Shown in pieces: positions 1-6,057 of a DNA stretch of 6,929 nt. Location of the stretch: contig JACPVD010000035.1 of NCBI GenBank assembly GCA_016191895.1, positions 1 through 6,929 on the forward strand. The letters are read 5' to 3'. The notes beneath the pieces were generated by a model, which did not search any database, was not told the DNA's origin, and saw only the letters and a list, made by a program, of their open reading frames with translations. How positions within the stretch are numbered: position 1 is the stretch's first letter; every line of letters begins with the position of its first letter. This DNA is from Chloroflexota bacterium (lineage in GTDB: Bacteria; Chloroflexota; Anaerolineae; Anaerolineales; Villigracilaceae). Both the position numbers and the translations under genes were made by a program.

Positions 1-995
1 GCTCTTCTAACCCCCAACCCCGCCCCATCCGGCAATGACATCTTCGCCCCATCGAATTTTAACCCAACATACGGATCATTCTTGATCAGCAACGGCCCGT
101 CCAAATCGGCATAATCGCAAAGCGGAGCGAGGTGCGCCGCCGCCGTCACCCCCACCGACGACTCGACCATGCAACTCAACATAATTTGCATATCATGCGC
201 TCGCGCCGTGTGGATCATCCGCAGGGCTTCGCGAATCCCCTCGCTTTTCATCGTCTTCACCACCACGCCGTCCACCGCGCCGGCGAGTTTTGCAGCGTCA
301 TGCGAGTTCTTCGCCGTTTCATCGGCAAAGATGGGAATGCGAATCCTTTGTTCACGCAATTTACTCTTCAACCAAAAGAATCCATCCACATCGTCCACCG
401 CCAAAGGTTGTTCGATGAATTCCAGATCATACTCCGCCAAACGCGGGATGATTTGCAAAGCGCGTTCCCGACTCCAGCCCGCGTTCGCATCGACTCTTAA
501 CTTTGCGCTGGTCGCGCCGCGAATAGCCTTGACCATCTCCTCATCCTTTTCGCTCCCCAGTTTGATCTTCAATATCGGATGTCTCGATTCCTTTGCCTTC
601 TCAGCCATGATCTCAGGCTCATCCATACCGATGGTAAATGAAGTCAGCGGCAAATTATCTGGATTCAACCCGAACAATTTATACAAAGGCTGGCCGAGTT
701 TCTTTCCCCACAGGTCATGCAAGGCTTCGTCGATGGCCGACCTCGCCGCGCGCGAACCCGCGGGCCGCCGCGCCAGCACATTGTCCATGTCAAACGGGTC
801 ATCGCCGAGATCAGGCACAGACTTTAAATATTCGATGATTCCCTCCTGTGTCTCGCCGTAATACGGCACAGCCGCCGCCTCCCCCACCCCGTCATCGAGA
901 TGTACCAGCACATTAAAGCGCTGGTCGCTCGCCCCATGCGCCACGCGAAAGGTCGTTTTCAAATCAAGCGTAATCGGTTCCCAATGTAATTTCAT
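1..995 (-). CDS. ykfB: L-Ala-D/L-Glu-type dipeptide epimerase (enolase superfamily), 3' end cut by window edge
   Basis: Enolase-superfamily enzyme, probably epimerising L-Ala-D-Glu to L-Ala-L-Glu in the cytoplasm during murein-peptide catabolism. I translated 331 codons from the ATG at 995-993; the frame is still open at position 1, and family members usually have about 340-370 residues, so only a short C-terminal piece is missing. Visible landmarks: N-terminal capping domain (about 1-115), then the barrel with the KIK acid/base motif (K143, K145), metal ligands D169 (DANAGW), E195 (EQPL) and D225 (ADET), the second catalytic lysine K247 (VVVKTMK), the MLSCMVESS strand (272-280), and DLD (D297-D299), the motif that in characterised Ala-Glu epimerases holds the dipeptide amino group. 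After K247 the usual KSGGI reads KSEGI. The start has only a weak purine-rich site (GGAATGGG); an in-frame TTG at 1007 is possible, and a TAG further upstream limits extension. It is divergent from the NlpC/P60-yjbQ-pepD operon. Superfamily is certain; the exact dipeptide is inferred. Confidence 0.9.
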   Translation of the reverse strand, partial: MKLHWEPITLDLKTTFRVAHGASDQRFNVLVHLDDGVGEAAAVPYYGETQEGIIEYLKSVPDLGDDPFDMDNVLARRPAGSRAARSAIDEALHDLWGKKLGQPLYKLFGLNPDNLPLTSFTIGMDEPEIMAEKAKESRHPILKIKLGSEKDEEMVKAIRGATSAKLRVDANAGWSRERALQIIPRLAEYDLEFIEQPLAVDDVDGFFWLKSKLREQRIRIPIFADETAKNSHDAAKLAGAVDGVVVKTMKSEGIREALRMIHTARAHDMQIMLSCMVESSVGVTAAAHLAPLCDYADLDGPLLIKNDPYVGLKFDGAKMSLPDGAGLGVRR

Positions 996-1010
996 ATCCC
1001 ATTCCAACCC

Positions 1011-1059
1011 GGTTGTCTCGATACGTTCCGCCCACAATCCGCGGAACTACTCGACCACC
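1011..1059. repeat. REP-like imperfect palindrome in the divergent intergenic gap
   Basis: The core is a perfect inverted repeat: GTTCCGC at 1025-1031 and GCGGAAC at 1041-1047 around a 9-nt spacer. The flanks extend it imperfectly: GGTTGTCTCGATAC on the left (1011-1024) and TACTCGACCACC on the right (1048-1059) pair with a few mismatches and bulges. Paired GGTCGAGTAG / CGTATCGAGAC ends resemble dispersed intergenic palindromes I recall from several GC-rich bacterial genomes; that resemblance is from memory, not a search. It lies 15-64 nt upstream of the epimerase start codon, so it may fall in that gene's 5' leader. Confidence 0.6.
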
Positions 1060-1081
1060 ATGAAAATAAAAACAGCGTTCT

Positions 1082-1117
1082 TTCGCAATGCTATCACAAA
1101 TCGTGTAAAATCATCGC
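1082..1117 (+). promoter_or_regulatory. Putative promoter giving a leaderless mRNA for the NlpC/P60 gene
   Basis: A -10-like TAAAAT occupies 1106-1111. A weak -35-like TTCGCA sits at 1082-1087 with an 18-bp spacer. Seven bases downstream of the -10 box is 1118, the A of the peptidase ATG, and no Shine-Dalgarno sequence precedes that ATG. Both facts fit transcription starting at the start codon. The call rests on motif position only, and the -35 match is poor. A promoter for the divergent epimerase must lie in the same 122-bp gap but I could not resolve one. Confidence 0.4.
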
Positions 1118-2113
1118 ATGACCACAGACATCCAAAACAAACTCAACGATCTTGCCTCGCAATACGACAAGCGCGTCTCCGTTTTCGATATCGAGATCAC
1201 CGCCTTAAACGGCGACACCATCTCCCTGAGCGGGCGCGTCCTCAACCAGTCACAACTGGACGACCTGCACCGCTTCCTCCCCGACCTGAATCTGGATACC
1301 GCTTCGATCAACATTCTCGAACGCCCCGGCCTTCCCCGCCTGCGCGTCAACACAAACTTAACCGGACTCTACGAAAAGCCGACCTTCTACATGCCGCTAT
1401 CCAGCGAACTATATTACGGGACCGAATTGGAAATCCTCGAAGAAAAAGACCGCTGGGCCTTCACCCGTCAACCCGACGGATACCTCGGCTGGGCATACAA
1501 ACCGTATCTCACATCCGAATCCCTGCCGCAGGAAACGCATATCGTCATCGACCCGGTCATCGAAGCGCGGCTGGACTCCAGTTTCAACAGCGGAGTCGTC
1601 ACCCGAATCGTCAGCGGCACGGGAGTCACTGTCAAGGAAACGCGGGGCAAATGGTCGCATGTCACAGCCCATCGATCGGGCTGGGTTCCAAACGACGCAT
1701 TACGCGCCGTCAACGATCTCCCCCGCTCCACCGAAGCCCGGCGCAATACCCTCGTCGAGGATTCGGAGCGCATGATCGGAGTCCCATATCTTTGGGGAGG
1801 CACAAGCGGCAACGGAATCGACTGCTCCGGGTTCGCGCGCCTGCTCCACCGCTGGATCGGAATCGACATCCCGCGCGATGCCGACATGCAATCGGCGGCG
1901 GCAAAACGAGTCGAGCCTCCGTTCGAGATCGGCGACCTGTTCTTCTTCGGCGAAGGCGATGAAGATCGTCATGTGACGCACGTCGGCATCAGCCTCGGCG
2001 GCTGGAAGATGATCCATTCGTCACGCATGCGCAATGGCGTGTATATCGACGACGCGCAAAGCGAAGACTACCTGCGCAAAATCTACATGCATGCGGGATC
2101 GTTCCTAAGATAG
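1118..2113 (+). CDS. ykfC: YkfC-like NlpC/P60 endopeptidase with BON-like N-terminus and SH3 domains
   Basis: 331-residue cysteine peptidase, likely cutting the gamma-D-Glu to diaminopimelate (or Lys) bond of murein peptides with a free N-terminal L-Ala, releasing L-Ala-D-Glu. Residues about 1-68 look like a BON-type alpha/beta module (ISLSGRVLNQSQLDDL, 35-50). About 75-135 and 140-200 are two bacterial SH3-like segments, each ending in a Gly-Trp pair (GW at 124-125 and 188-189). About 205-331 is the NlpC/P60 domain with C236 (DCSG), H288 (HVGI) and H300 (MIHSS). The Cys-to-His spacings of 52 and 64 nearly match those I recall for characterised YkfC (53 and 65), and D235 and S237 flank the Cys as in that enzyme's amino-terminal recognition pocket. 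No signal peptide or membrane segment, so a cytoplasmic recycling role is likelier than wall hydrolysis. First gene of a three-gene operon, divergent from the epimerase. The BON-like assignment is by pattern only. Confidence 0.9.
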   Translation: MTTDIQNKLNDLASQYDKRVSVFDIEITALNGDTISLSGRVLNQSQLDDLHRFLPDLNLDTASINILERPGLPRLRVNTNLTGLYEKPTFYMPLSSELYYGTELEILEEKDRWAFTRQPDGYLGWAYKPYLTSESLPQETHIVIDPVIEARLDSSFNSGVVTRIVSGTGVTVKETRGKWSHVTAHRSGWVPNDALRAVNDLPRSTEARRNTLVEDSERMIGVPYLWGGTSGNGIDCSGFARLLHRWIGIDIPRDADMQSAAAKRVEPPFEIGDLFFFGEGDEDRHVTHVGISLGGWKMIHSSRMRNGVYIDDAQSEDYLRKIYMHAGSFLR

Positions 2114-2116
2114 ACG

Positions 2117-2536
2117 ATGAAATCCTACCGCAAAGAACTCTGGTTCAACCTCCCCACCCGACGCGGATTTGTGAACATTACCCCGCAGGTGGACGCATGC
2201 CTGCGCGAAAGCGGAATCAAAGAAGGGCTGGTTTTATGCAGCGCCATGCACATCACCGCCTCCGTCTTCATCAACGACGACGAAAGCGGCCTGCATCACG
2301 ATTACGAACAATGGCTGGAAAAACTCGCCCCGCACGAACCGGTGAGTCAATACCGGCATAACGACACCGGCGAAGACAACGCCGACGCGCACATGAAACG
2401 CCAGGTCATGGGGCGCGAAGTGGTGGTTGCGGTGACGAACGGCCAGCTCGATTTTGGAACGTGGGAGCAGATCTTCTATGGCGAATTCGACGGCAGGCGT
2501 AAAAAGCGGGTGTTGGTGAAGATCATCGGGGAGTAA
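2117..2536 (+). CDS. yjbQ: YjbQ/UPF0047 family protein (secondary thiamine-phosphate synthase type)
   Basis: 139 residues, the normal full length for this single-domain family. Family hallmarks are visible: [10 protein letters not shown] (45-54), the segment [14 protein letters not shown] (79-92) with H92 as a likely metal-site residue, a Gly-Gln strand ([18 protein letters not shown], 109-126) and a basic C-terminal strand. Family members are annotated as secondary thiamine-phosphate synthases because E. coli YjbQ can weakly replace ThiE; the true cellular reaction is not settled, so the name should be read as a family label. The ATG lies 3 nt after the stop of the NlpC/P60 gene, and the stop lies 2 nt before pepD, so it is almost certainly co-transcribed and perhaps translationally coupled. 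No clear Shine-Dalgarno precedes it, which supports coupling. Its link to murein-peptide breakdown is unexplained. Confidence 0.92.
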   Translation: MKSYRKELWFNLPTRRGFVNITPQVDACLRESGIKEGLVLCSAMHITASVFINDDESGLHHDYEQWLEKLAPHEPVSQYRHNDTGEDNADAHMKRQVMGREVVVAVTNGQLDFGTWEQIFYGEFDGRRKKRVLVKIIGE

Positions 2537-2538
2537 TC

Positions 2539-3975
2539 ATGACAGCCACTGAAATCATCCTTTCACATTTCGAGAAGATATCCGCCATCCCGCGTGGATC
2601 GGGGAATGAAGCGGCTCTTCGTCAATGGCTTGCCGAATGGGCGGGATCGCATGGCTTTGCAAACAGGAAAGACAACGCCGGAAATCTTGCGGTGCATGTC
2701 CCTGCAAGCGCGGACCGTCAAAACGCCCATCCATTGATTCTTCAAGCGCACATGGATATGGTCTGCCAAAAGGCCAACGATTCGCCTCACGATTTTACCC
2801 GCGACCCGATTCGCAACATCCGTCACGACGACTGGCTCAAAGCCGATAAAACCACCCTCGGCGCCGACAACGGAATCGCCATCGCCATCATGCTCGCACT
2901 GGCCGAAGATAAAACCATCGACCGCCCACCGCTGGAATTGCTGTTCACAGTTGAGGAGGAAACCGGCCTCATCGGCGCGGACAACCTCGACCCGTCCCTG
3001 CTGACCGGCAAAAGGATGATCAATCTCGATTCCGAAGAGGATGGTCACTTCACGGTCGGATGCTCAGGCGGGGGAACCCTCTACATCACACTACCCGTCA
3101 ACTGGATCACGCCTGCAAAGAATCAAGATGCTTTCGAAATCAAAGTCGGCGGACTGATGGGCGGCCACTCCGGCGGCGATATTCACAGGCATCGCGCAAA
3201 CGCAAACAAACTCATGGCGCGCCTGCTGGATGAAGTCATTCGCAATATTCCCATTCAACTTGTTACATTCAAAGGCGGCACGGTGCGCAATGCCATCCCG
3301 CGAACAGCCGAAGCCGTCATTCTCTGCCCGGCAGGGACGCACGATCAACTTTCCGAAATCATCCATTCGCAGGAAAAGATTTTTCAAAGCGAATTCAAAA
3401 GCGTCGAACGCAGTCTCGCAATAACGTTCGCTGAAAAACAAAACAAAGCCGCAAAAGCAATCAACGCGCAGGACGCGCAAAAATGCGTTCAATTCATCAT
3501 GGCATTGCCAAACGGAGTCGACGAAATGTCGGTGGATGCGGAGGGGAGCGTGGAAACATCCAACAATGTCGGAATCACCGAATTGCGCGAGGATGGATTT
3601 TATGTGGTATCGAGTCAGCGCAGCGCGGTGGCATCGCGCCTGGAAGACATCACCCGCCGCGCCGAATCGATCTGCGCATTCGCCGGCGCGTCGTGGGAAC
3701 GCTCAGCCATGTCAAAGCCCTGGATGCCAAACATCGACTCGCCTCTTTTAATAAAATGCGTCGAGGTTTACGAATCGCTCCATCAGCAAAAGCCAAAAAT
3801 CGAAGTGGTGCATGGCGGGCTCGAATGCGGCATCCTCAGCGACCGCTGTAACGGCATCGACTCGGTCTCGCTCGGCCCGACCATCGTCAACGCGCATTCG
3901 CCGGACGAAGCGTTGCATATTCCGTCCCTGTCCAACACGTGGACTTTTTTGACGGCGTTGCTGCGCGCAATATAA
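2539..3975 (+). CDS. pepD: M20C aminoacyl-histidine dipeptidase family peptidase PepD
   Basis: 478-residue di-zinc dipeptidase of the PepD (beta-Ala-His dipeptidase, M20C) family, close to the usual length of about 485. Metal and catalytic residues can be placed by motif: H71 (LQAHMDMV), bridging D110 (GADNG), general base E140 and ligand E141 (EEETG), D164 (NLDSEEDG) and H453 (NAHSPDE). H210 in GGHSGGDIH belongs to the inserted lid/dimerisation domain, about 195-380. Substrates are dipeptides with broad specificity. In E. coli, PepD is the dipeptidase assigned to L-Ala-L-Glu in muropeptide degradation, which suits the neighbours here. The start is supported by GGGGAG at 2528-2533, 5 nt before the ATG and inside the end of yjbQ. 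Last gene of the operon, followed 7 nt later by a strong hairpin. Cytoplasmic; no signal peptide. Family is certain, in vivo substrate inferred. Confidence 0.95.
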   Translation: MTATEIILSHFEKISAIPRGSGNEAALRQWLAEWAGSHGFANRKDNAGNLAVHVPASADRQNAHPLILQAHMDMVCQKANDSPHDFTRDPIRNIRHDDWLKADKTTLGADNGIAIAIMLALAEDKTIDRPPLELLFTVEEETGLIGADNLDPSLLTGKRMINLDSEEDGHFTVGCSGGGTLYITLPVNWITPAKNQDAFEIKVGGLMGGHSGGDIHRHRANANKLMARLLDEVIRNIPIQLVTFKGGTVRNAIPRTAEAVILCPAGTHDQLSEIIHSQEKIFQSEFKSVERSLAITFAEKQNKAAKAINAQDAQKCVQFIMALPNGVDEMSVDAEGSVETSNNVGITELREDGFYVVSSQRSAVASRLEDITRRAESICAFAGASWERSAMSKPWMPNIDSPLLIKCVEVYESLHQQKPKIEVVHGGLECGILSDRCNGIDSVSLGPTIVNAHSPDEALHIPSLSNTWTFLTALLRAI

Positions 3976-3982
3976 ATCGATA

Positions 3983-4027
3983 TGTGGGGTGTTGTGAGCG
4001 CGCTTCGCGCGCTCACAACACCCCACA
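3983..4027. terminator. Perfect 21-bp-stem hairpin between convergent genes, likely two-way terminator
   Basis: Positions 3983-4003 and 4007-4027 are perfect reverse complements around a 3-nt TTC loop; the outer stem starts TGTGGGGTGTTG and the inner part is GAGCGCGC. It lies 7 nt after pepD ends on the plus strand and 47 nt after the phosphatase ends on the minus strand, the right place to stop both transcripts. There is no good U-tract on either side: the plus side reads CCCCTTTAAGG, the minus side TATCGATTTATATT. It is therefore not a textbook intrinsic terminator, and could instead act mainly as an mRNA 3' stabiliser or be a mobile palindrome. Confidence 0.65.
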
Positions 4028-4034
4028 CCCCTTT

Positions 4035-4185
4035 AAGGAGAACCATGCGCTTGCAAGGAAAAATAATCGCCACGTTATGGAATACCGTCTTCGTCAAAGG
4101 AAAGCGGCTGGAGTTTCATCGTCCCCGGAATTGGGATGTTCAACAGGCGAAGGATCGTCGGCGCGATTTGCAAATGCGACATTGA
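4035..4185 (+). other. Orphan Shine-Dalgarno plus ATG leading into a 46-codon frame; possible gene relic
   Basis: A consensus AAGGAG at 4035-4040 is spaced 4 nt from an ATG at 4045, better than most ribosome sites in this window. The frame begins MRLQGKIIATLW and ends with TGA at 4183-4185 after 46 residues rich in Arg and Lys. From 4075 onward it lies antisense to the phosphatase 3' end, so most of its residues may be just a shadow. The opening MRLQGKI resembles the start of short-chain dehydrogenase/reductase genes, but the expected glycine-rich motif does not follow. It may be the beginning of a gene cut off by a rearrangement, a small real gene, or chance. Confidence 0.25.
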
Positions 4186-4905
4186 GTCATCGGCCCGCCC
4201 GCGTCCCTGACCATTCGGGCGAATCGCAAAGAACGGAACCTCCCTCTGCTCCGGTGCCGCGCCGCCATGATTGCCGTCCTTGTTGATTCCATGATCGCCC
4301 GTGACGAAGATCGTATAACCCAGCCCAAGCCATTCGACAATCAGCGGCGCAAGGTACGAGTCCTGGCTGGTGGCGTTGTTGCGATACTGCTTCGAATCGG
4401 CGCCAAAGGTTTCGCCCAGATAGTCCATACCCATCGGGTGAAGTAAAAGATAATCGGGGGAAAATTTCCGCACAAGCGACGCCGCGACGCGAATCAATTC
4501 GATATCGGGATATTCATCCTCGGTATAAAAACGCCCATGCTGGATATTAAACGACTCGTCGTCCACATCCCTGTCGTTAATGGGATTGTATGGAGCGCGG
4601 TTGTACAACTCTGAATACCAGTAATACGCCGCCGCAGCGGTGATTTTCCCCGCATTTTTTGCCAGTTGAAAGATATTGGGTTTGTTCGATAACCGCGCAA
4701 CCGAATTTGCCACAATGCCATGCTCGCTCGAAGGCAACCCCGTGTGAATCGTCTCGTACATCGGGCGCGACATGCTCGGCAATTCTCCAATGATCTTGTA
4801 GAGAGTCGCCTTTCGGCTTTCGACAAGGTGCATCAAAAACCCCATATTATCCACGGCGACATCGTATCGCAGGGCGTCCGACAGGACGAGAATTACTTTG
4901 CTCAT
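4075..4905 (-). CDS. Alkaline-phosphatase-superfamily phosphodiesterase/phosphatase
   Basis: 276-residue metal-dependent hydrolase of the alkaline phosphatase / nucleotide pyrophosphatase (type I phosphodiesterase) superfamily, probably acting on a phosphate ester, diester or phosphonate in the cytoplasm, as no signal peptide is present. Motifs in order: D10 (LSDALR, first metal ligand); PSMSRPMY with S46 at the place of the usual Thr nucleophile, followed by TGLPSSEHGI (55-64); HPMGMDYLGE (156-165) with D161 and, where a His ligand is usual, E165; GDHG with D204 and H205; NHGG with H213; and SHLQIAPTILRLL (243-255), the common C-terminal helix motif. At 276 residues it is a compact member. 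It lies 69 nt downstream of the ABC ATPase on the same strand and probably belongs to that operon. No Shine-Dalgarno is seen before the ATG. Substrate not recognisable; phosphonoacetate-hydrolase-like or NPP-like activity are alternatives. Confidence 0.88.
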   Translation of the reverse strand: MSKVILVLSDALRYDVAVDNMGFLMHLVESRKATLYKIIGELPSMSRPMYETIHTGLPSSEHGIVANSVARLSNKPNIFQLAKNAGKITAAAAYYWYSELYNRAPYNPINDRDVDDESFNIQHGRFYTEDEYPDIELIRVAASLVRKFSPDYLLLHPMGMDYLGETFGADSKQYRNNATSQDSYLAPLIVEWLGLGYTIFVTGDHGINKDGNHGGAAPEQREVPFFAIRPNGQGRGRADDSMSHLQIAPTILRLLNIPIPGTMKLQPLSFDEDGIP

Positions 4906-4920
4906 GGTCGTTGATTGTTT

Positions 4921-4975
4921 GCGTAGGGCGCGCTCTCCTACGCGCCCGTCGGCGTAAGACGCTTCGCGCGCCGAC
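4921..4975 (-). promoter_or_regulatory. Hairpin-rich gap between ABC ATPase and phosphatase genes
   Basis: Three stems can be drawn. GTCGGCG (4948-4954) pairs with CGCCGAC (4969-4975) and touches the ATPase stop codon. GGGCGCG (4926-4932) pairs with CGCGCCC (4941-4947) around an 8-nt loop. GCGTAGG (4921-4927) pairs with CCTACGC (4937-4943). The last two share bases and exclude each other. No U-tract follows on the minus strand. This could partly terminate, process or stabilise the operon mRNA, lowering phosphatase expression relative to the transporter. Confidence 0.4.
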
Positions 4976-6036
4976 TATTCATCCAGCACCAGCACCGCCT
5001 CCTTCGAGCAGGTGACCCAATCCCGGTCGCCGATCTTCGGCAATTCGAGAAACGGATTGTTGAAGGTGTCCATGTTGAATTTCGTGCTGCCGATCGTCAC
5101 CTGAATGCGCACAACCGAGCCGAGGAAGGTGATGTTCTCGATGACCGCGTCCACCACGTTGGCTTTTTTCTGCTCGGAAGCGAAACTCAAACGCTCGGGG
5201 CGGATGGCGACGCGAACCTTGTCGCCTTTCTTTCTATTTTTCAAATCCACCGCAGACTCGAATTGCACGCCGTCGATGGAGATAATACCGGCGGCCGGGT
5301 CCACCACTTCGGCAGAGGCGTTATTCAACGAGCCGACAAAATTCGCCACAAACACGGTGGTTGGGAAATTGTAAATCTCGAACGGAGTGCCCACCTGTTC
5401 CATCACACCGGTATTCATGACCACAATGCGATCCGAGATCGACAGGGCTTCCTCCTGGTCGTGCGTGACGAAAATGGCGGTAATTCCCAGAGTCTTTTGA
5501 ATGGAACGAATCTCCGCGCGCAGTGAGACGCGGATTTTCGCATCCAATGCCGAAAGAGGCTCATCGAGCAAAAGCACCTGCGGACGAATGGCAAGCGCGC
5601 GCGCGAGGGAAACACGCTGCTGCTGCCCGCCCGATAATTGATAGGGGTATTTGTCGGCGTGTTTTTCGAGATTGATCAGGCCGATCATTTCGCCCACGCG
5701 CTGTTTGACGACCTCCTCCTGCTCCTTGCGAACCCGAAGCCCGAAACCAATGTTCTGCGCGACGGTCATGTTCGGAAACAAAGCATAAGATTGAAAGATC
5801 ATGCCAACGTTCCGCTGGTTGGGGGCCTTGTCGGTGATATCCACGCCGTCGAGCGTGATTGTGCCGGAAGTGGGAGACTCAAACCCCGCCACCATGCGCA
5901 GGGTGGTCGTTTTCCCGCAGCCAGAGGGACCTAAAAACGAGACGAATTCCCCTTTGGCGATATCCAGGTTGAAACTATCCACCACAACCGTATCGCCAAA
6001 CTGCTTTGTAATATTCGAGAGGGTTAAATAAGACAT
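4975..6036 (-). CDS. ABC importer ATP-binding protein, PotA/FbpC type with TOBE-like C-terminus
   Basis: 353-residue ATPase that would drive uptake through the adjacent permease at the inner face of the membrane. All nucleotide-binding motifs are intact: Walker A GPSGCGKTT (36-44), Q-loop Q82 (IFQSYALFP), signature LSGGQQQ (134-140), Walker B VLLLDEP (154-160), D-loop SALD (162-165) and H-loop H192 (VTHDQEEA). Residues about 235-353 form the regulatory extension with a TOBE-like core (VRVAIRPERLSF, 274-285). This architecture is shared by spermidine/putrescine, ferric iron, sulfate, 2-aminoethylphosphonate and maltose-type importers, so it does not give the substrate. The ATG is preceded by GGAG (6046-6043) at 6 nt spacing, within a 21-nt gap after the permease stop. 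Operon with the permease upstream and phosphatase downstream. Confidence 0.95.
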   Translation of the reverse strand: MSYLTLSNITKQFGDTVVVDSFNLDIAKGEFVSFLGPSGCGKTTTLRMVAGFESPTSGTITLDGVDITDKAPNQRNVGMIFQSYALFPNMTVAQNIGFGLRVRKEQEEVVKQRVGEMIGLINLEKHADKYPYQLSGGQQQRVSLARALAIRPQVLLLDEPLSALDAKIRVSLRAEIRSIQKTLGITAIFVTHDQEEALSISDRIVVMNTGVMEQVGTPFEIYNFPTTVFVANFVGSLNNASAEVVDPAAGIISIDGVQFESAVDLKNRKKGDKVRVAIRPERLSFASEQKKANVVDAVIENITFLGSVVRIQVTIGSTKFNMDTFNNPFLELPKIGDRDWVTCSKEAVLVLDE

Positions 6037-6057
6037 GAAATTCTCCGCCGATGGATA

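Noticed and set aside
169..861. Plus-strand open frame of 230 codons
   Set aside because: It lies fully antisense to the dipeptide epimerase, whose catalytic motifs are all intact on the minus strand. The translated product is rich in Ser, Arg and Pro without a recognisable domain.
1060..1962. Plus-strand open frame of 300 codons overlapping the NlpC/P60 gene
   Set aside because: It is a shifted frame of the peptidase, dominated by Arg, His and Pro, with no motif. The peptidase frame has the complete Cys-His-His site.
2563..3048. Minus-strand frame of 161 codons inside pepD
   Set aside because: It is antisense to conserved M20C metal motifs and shows no domain or ribosome site; a shadow of GC-biased codons.
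3748..4097. Minus-strand frames of about 92-104 codons across the pepD end and the hairpin
   Set aside because: They read through the perfect palindrome and the antisense of pepD. Composition is Arg- and Ala-rich and there is no homology I recognise.
4933..4938. GGAG-like ribosome site for the phosphatase in the hairpin loop
   Set aside because: It lies about 28 nt from the ATG at 4905, too far for a normal Shine-Dalgarno interaction.
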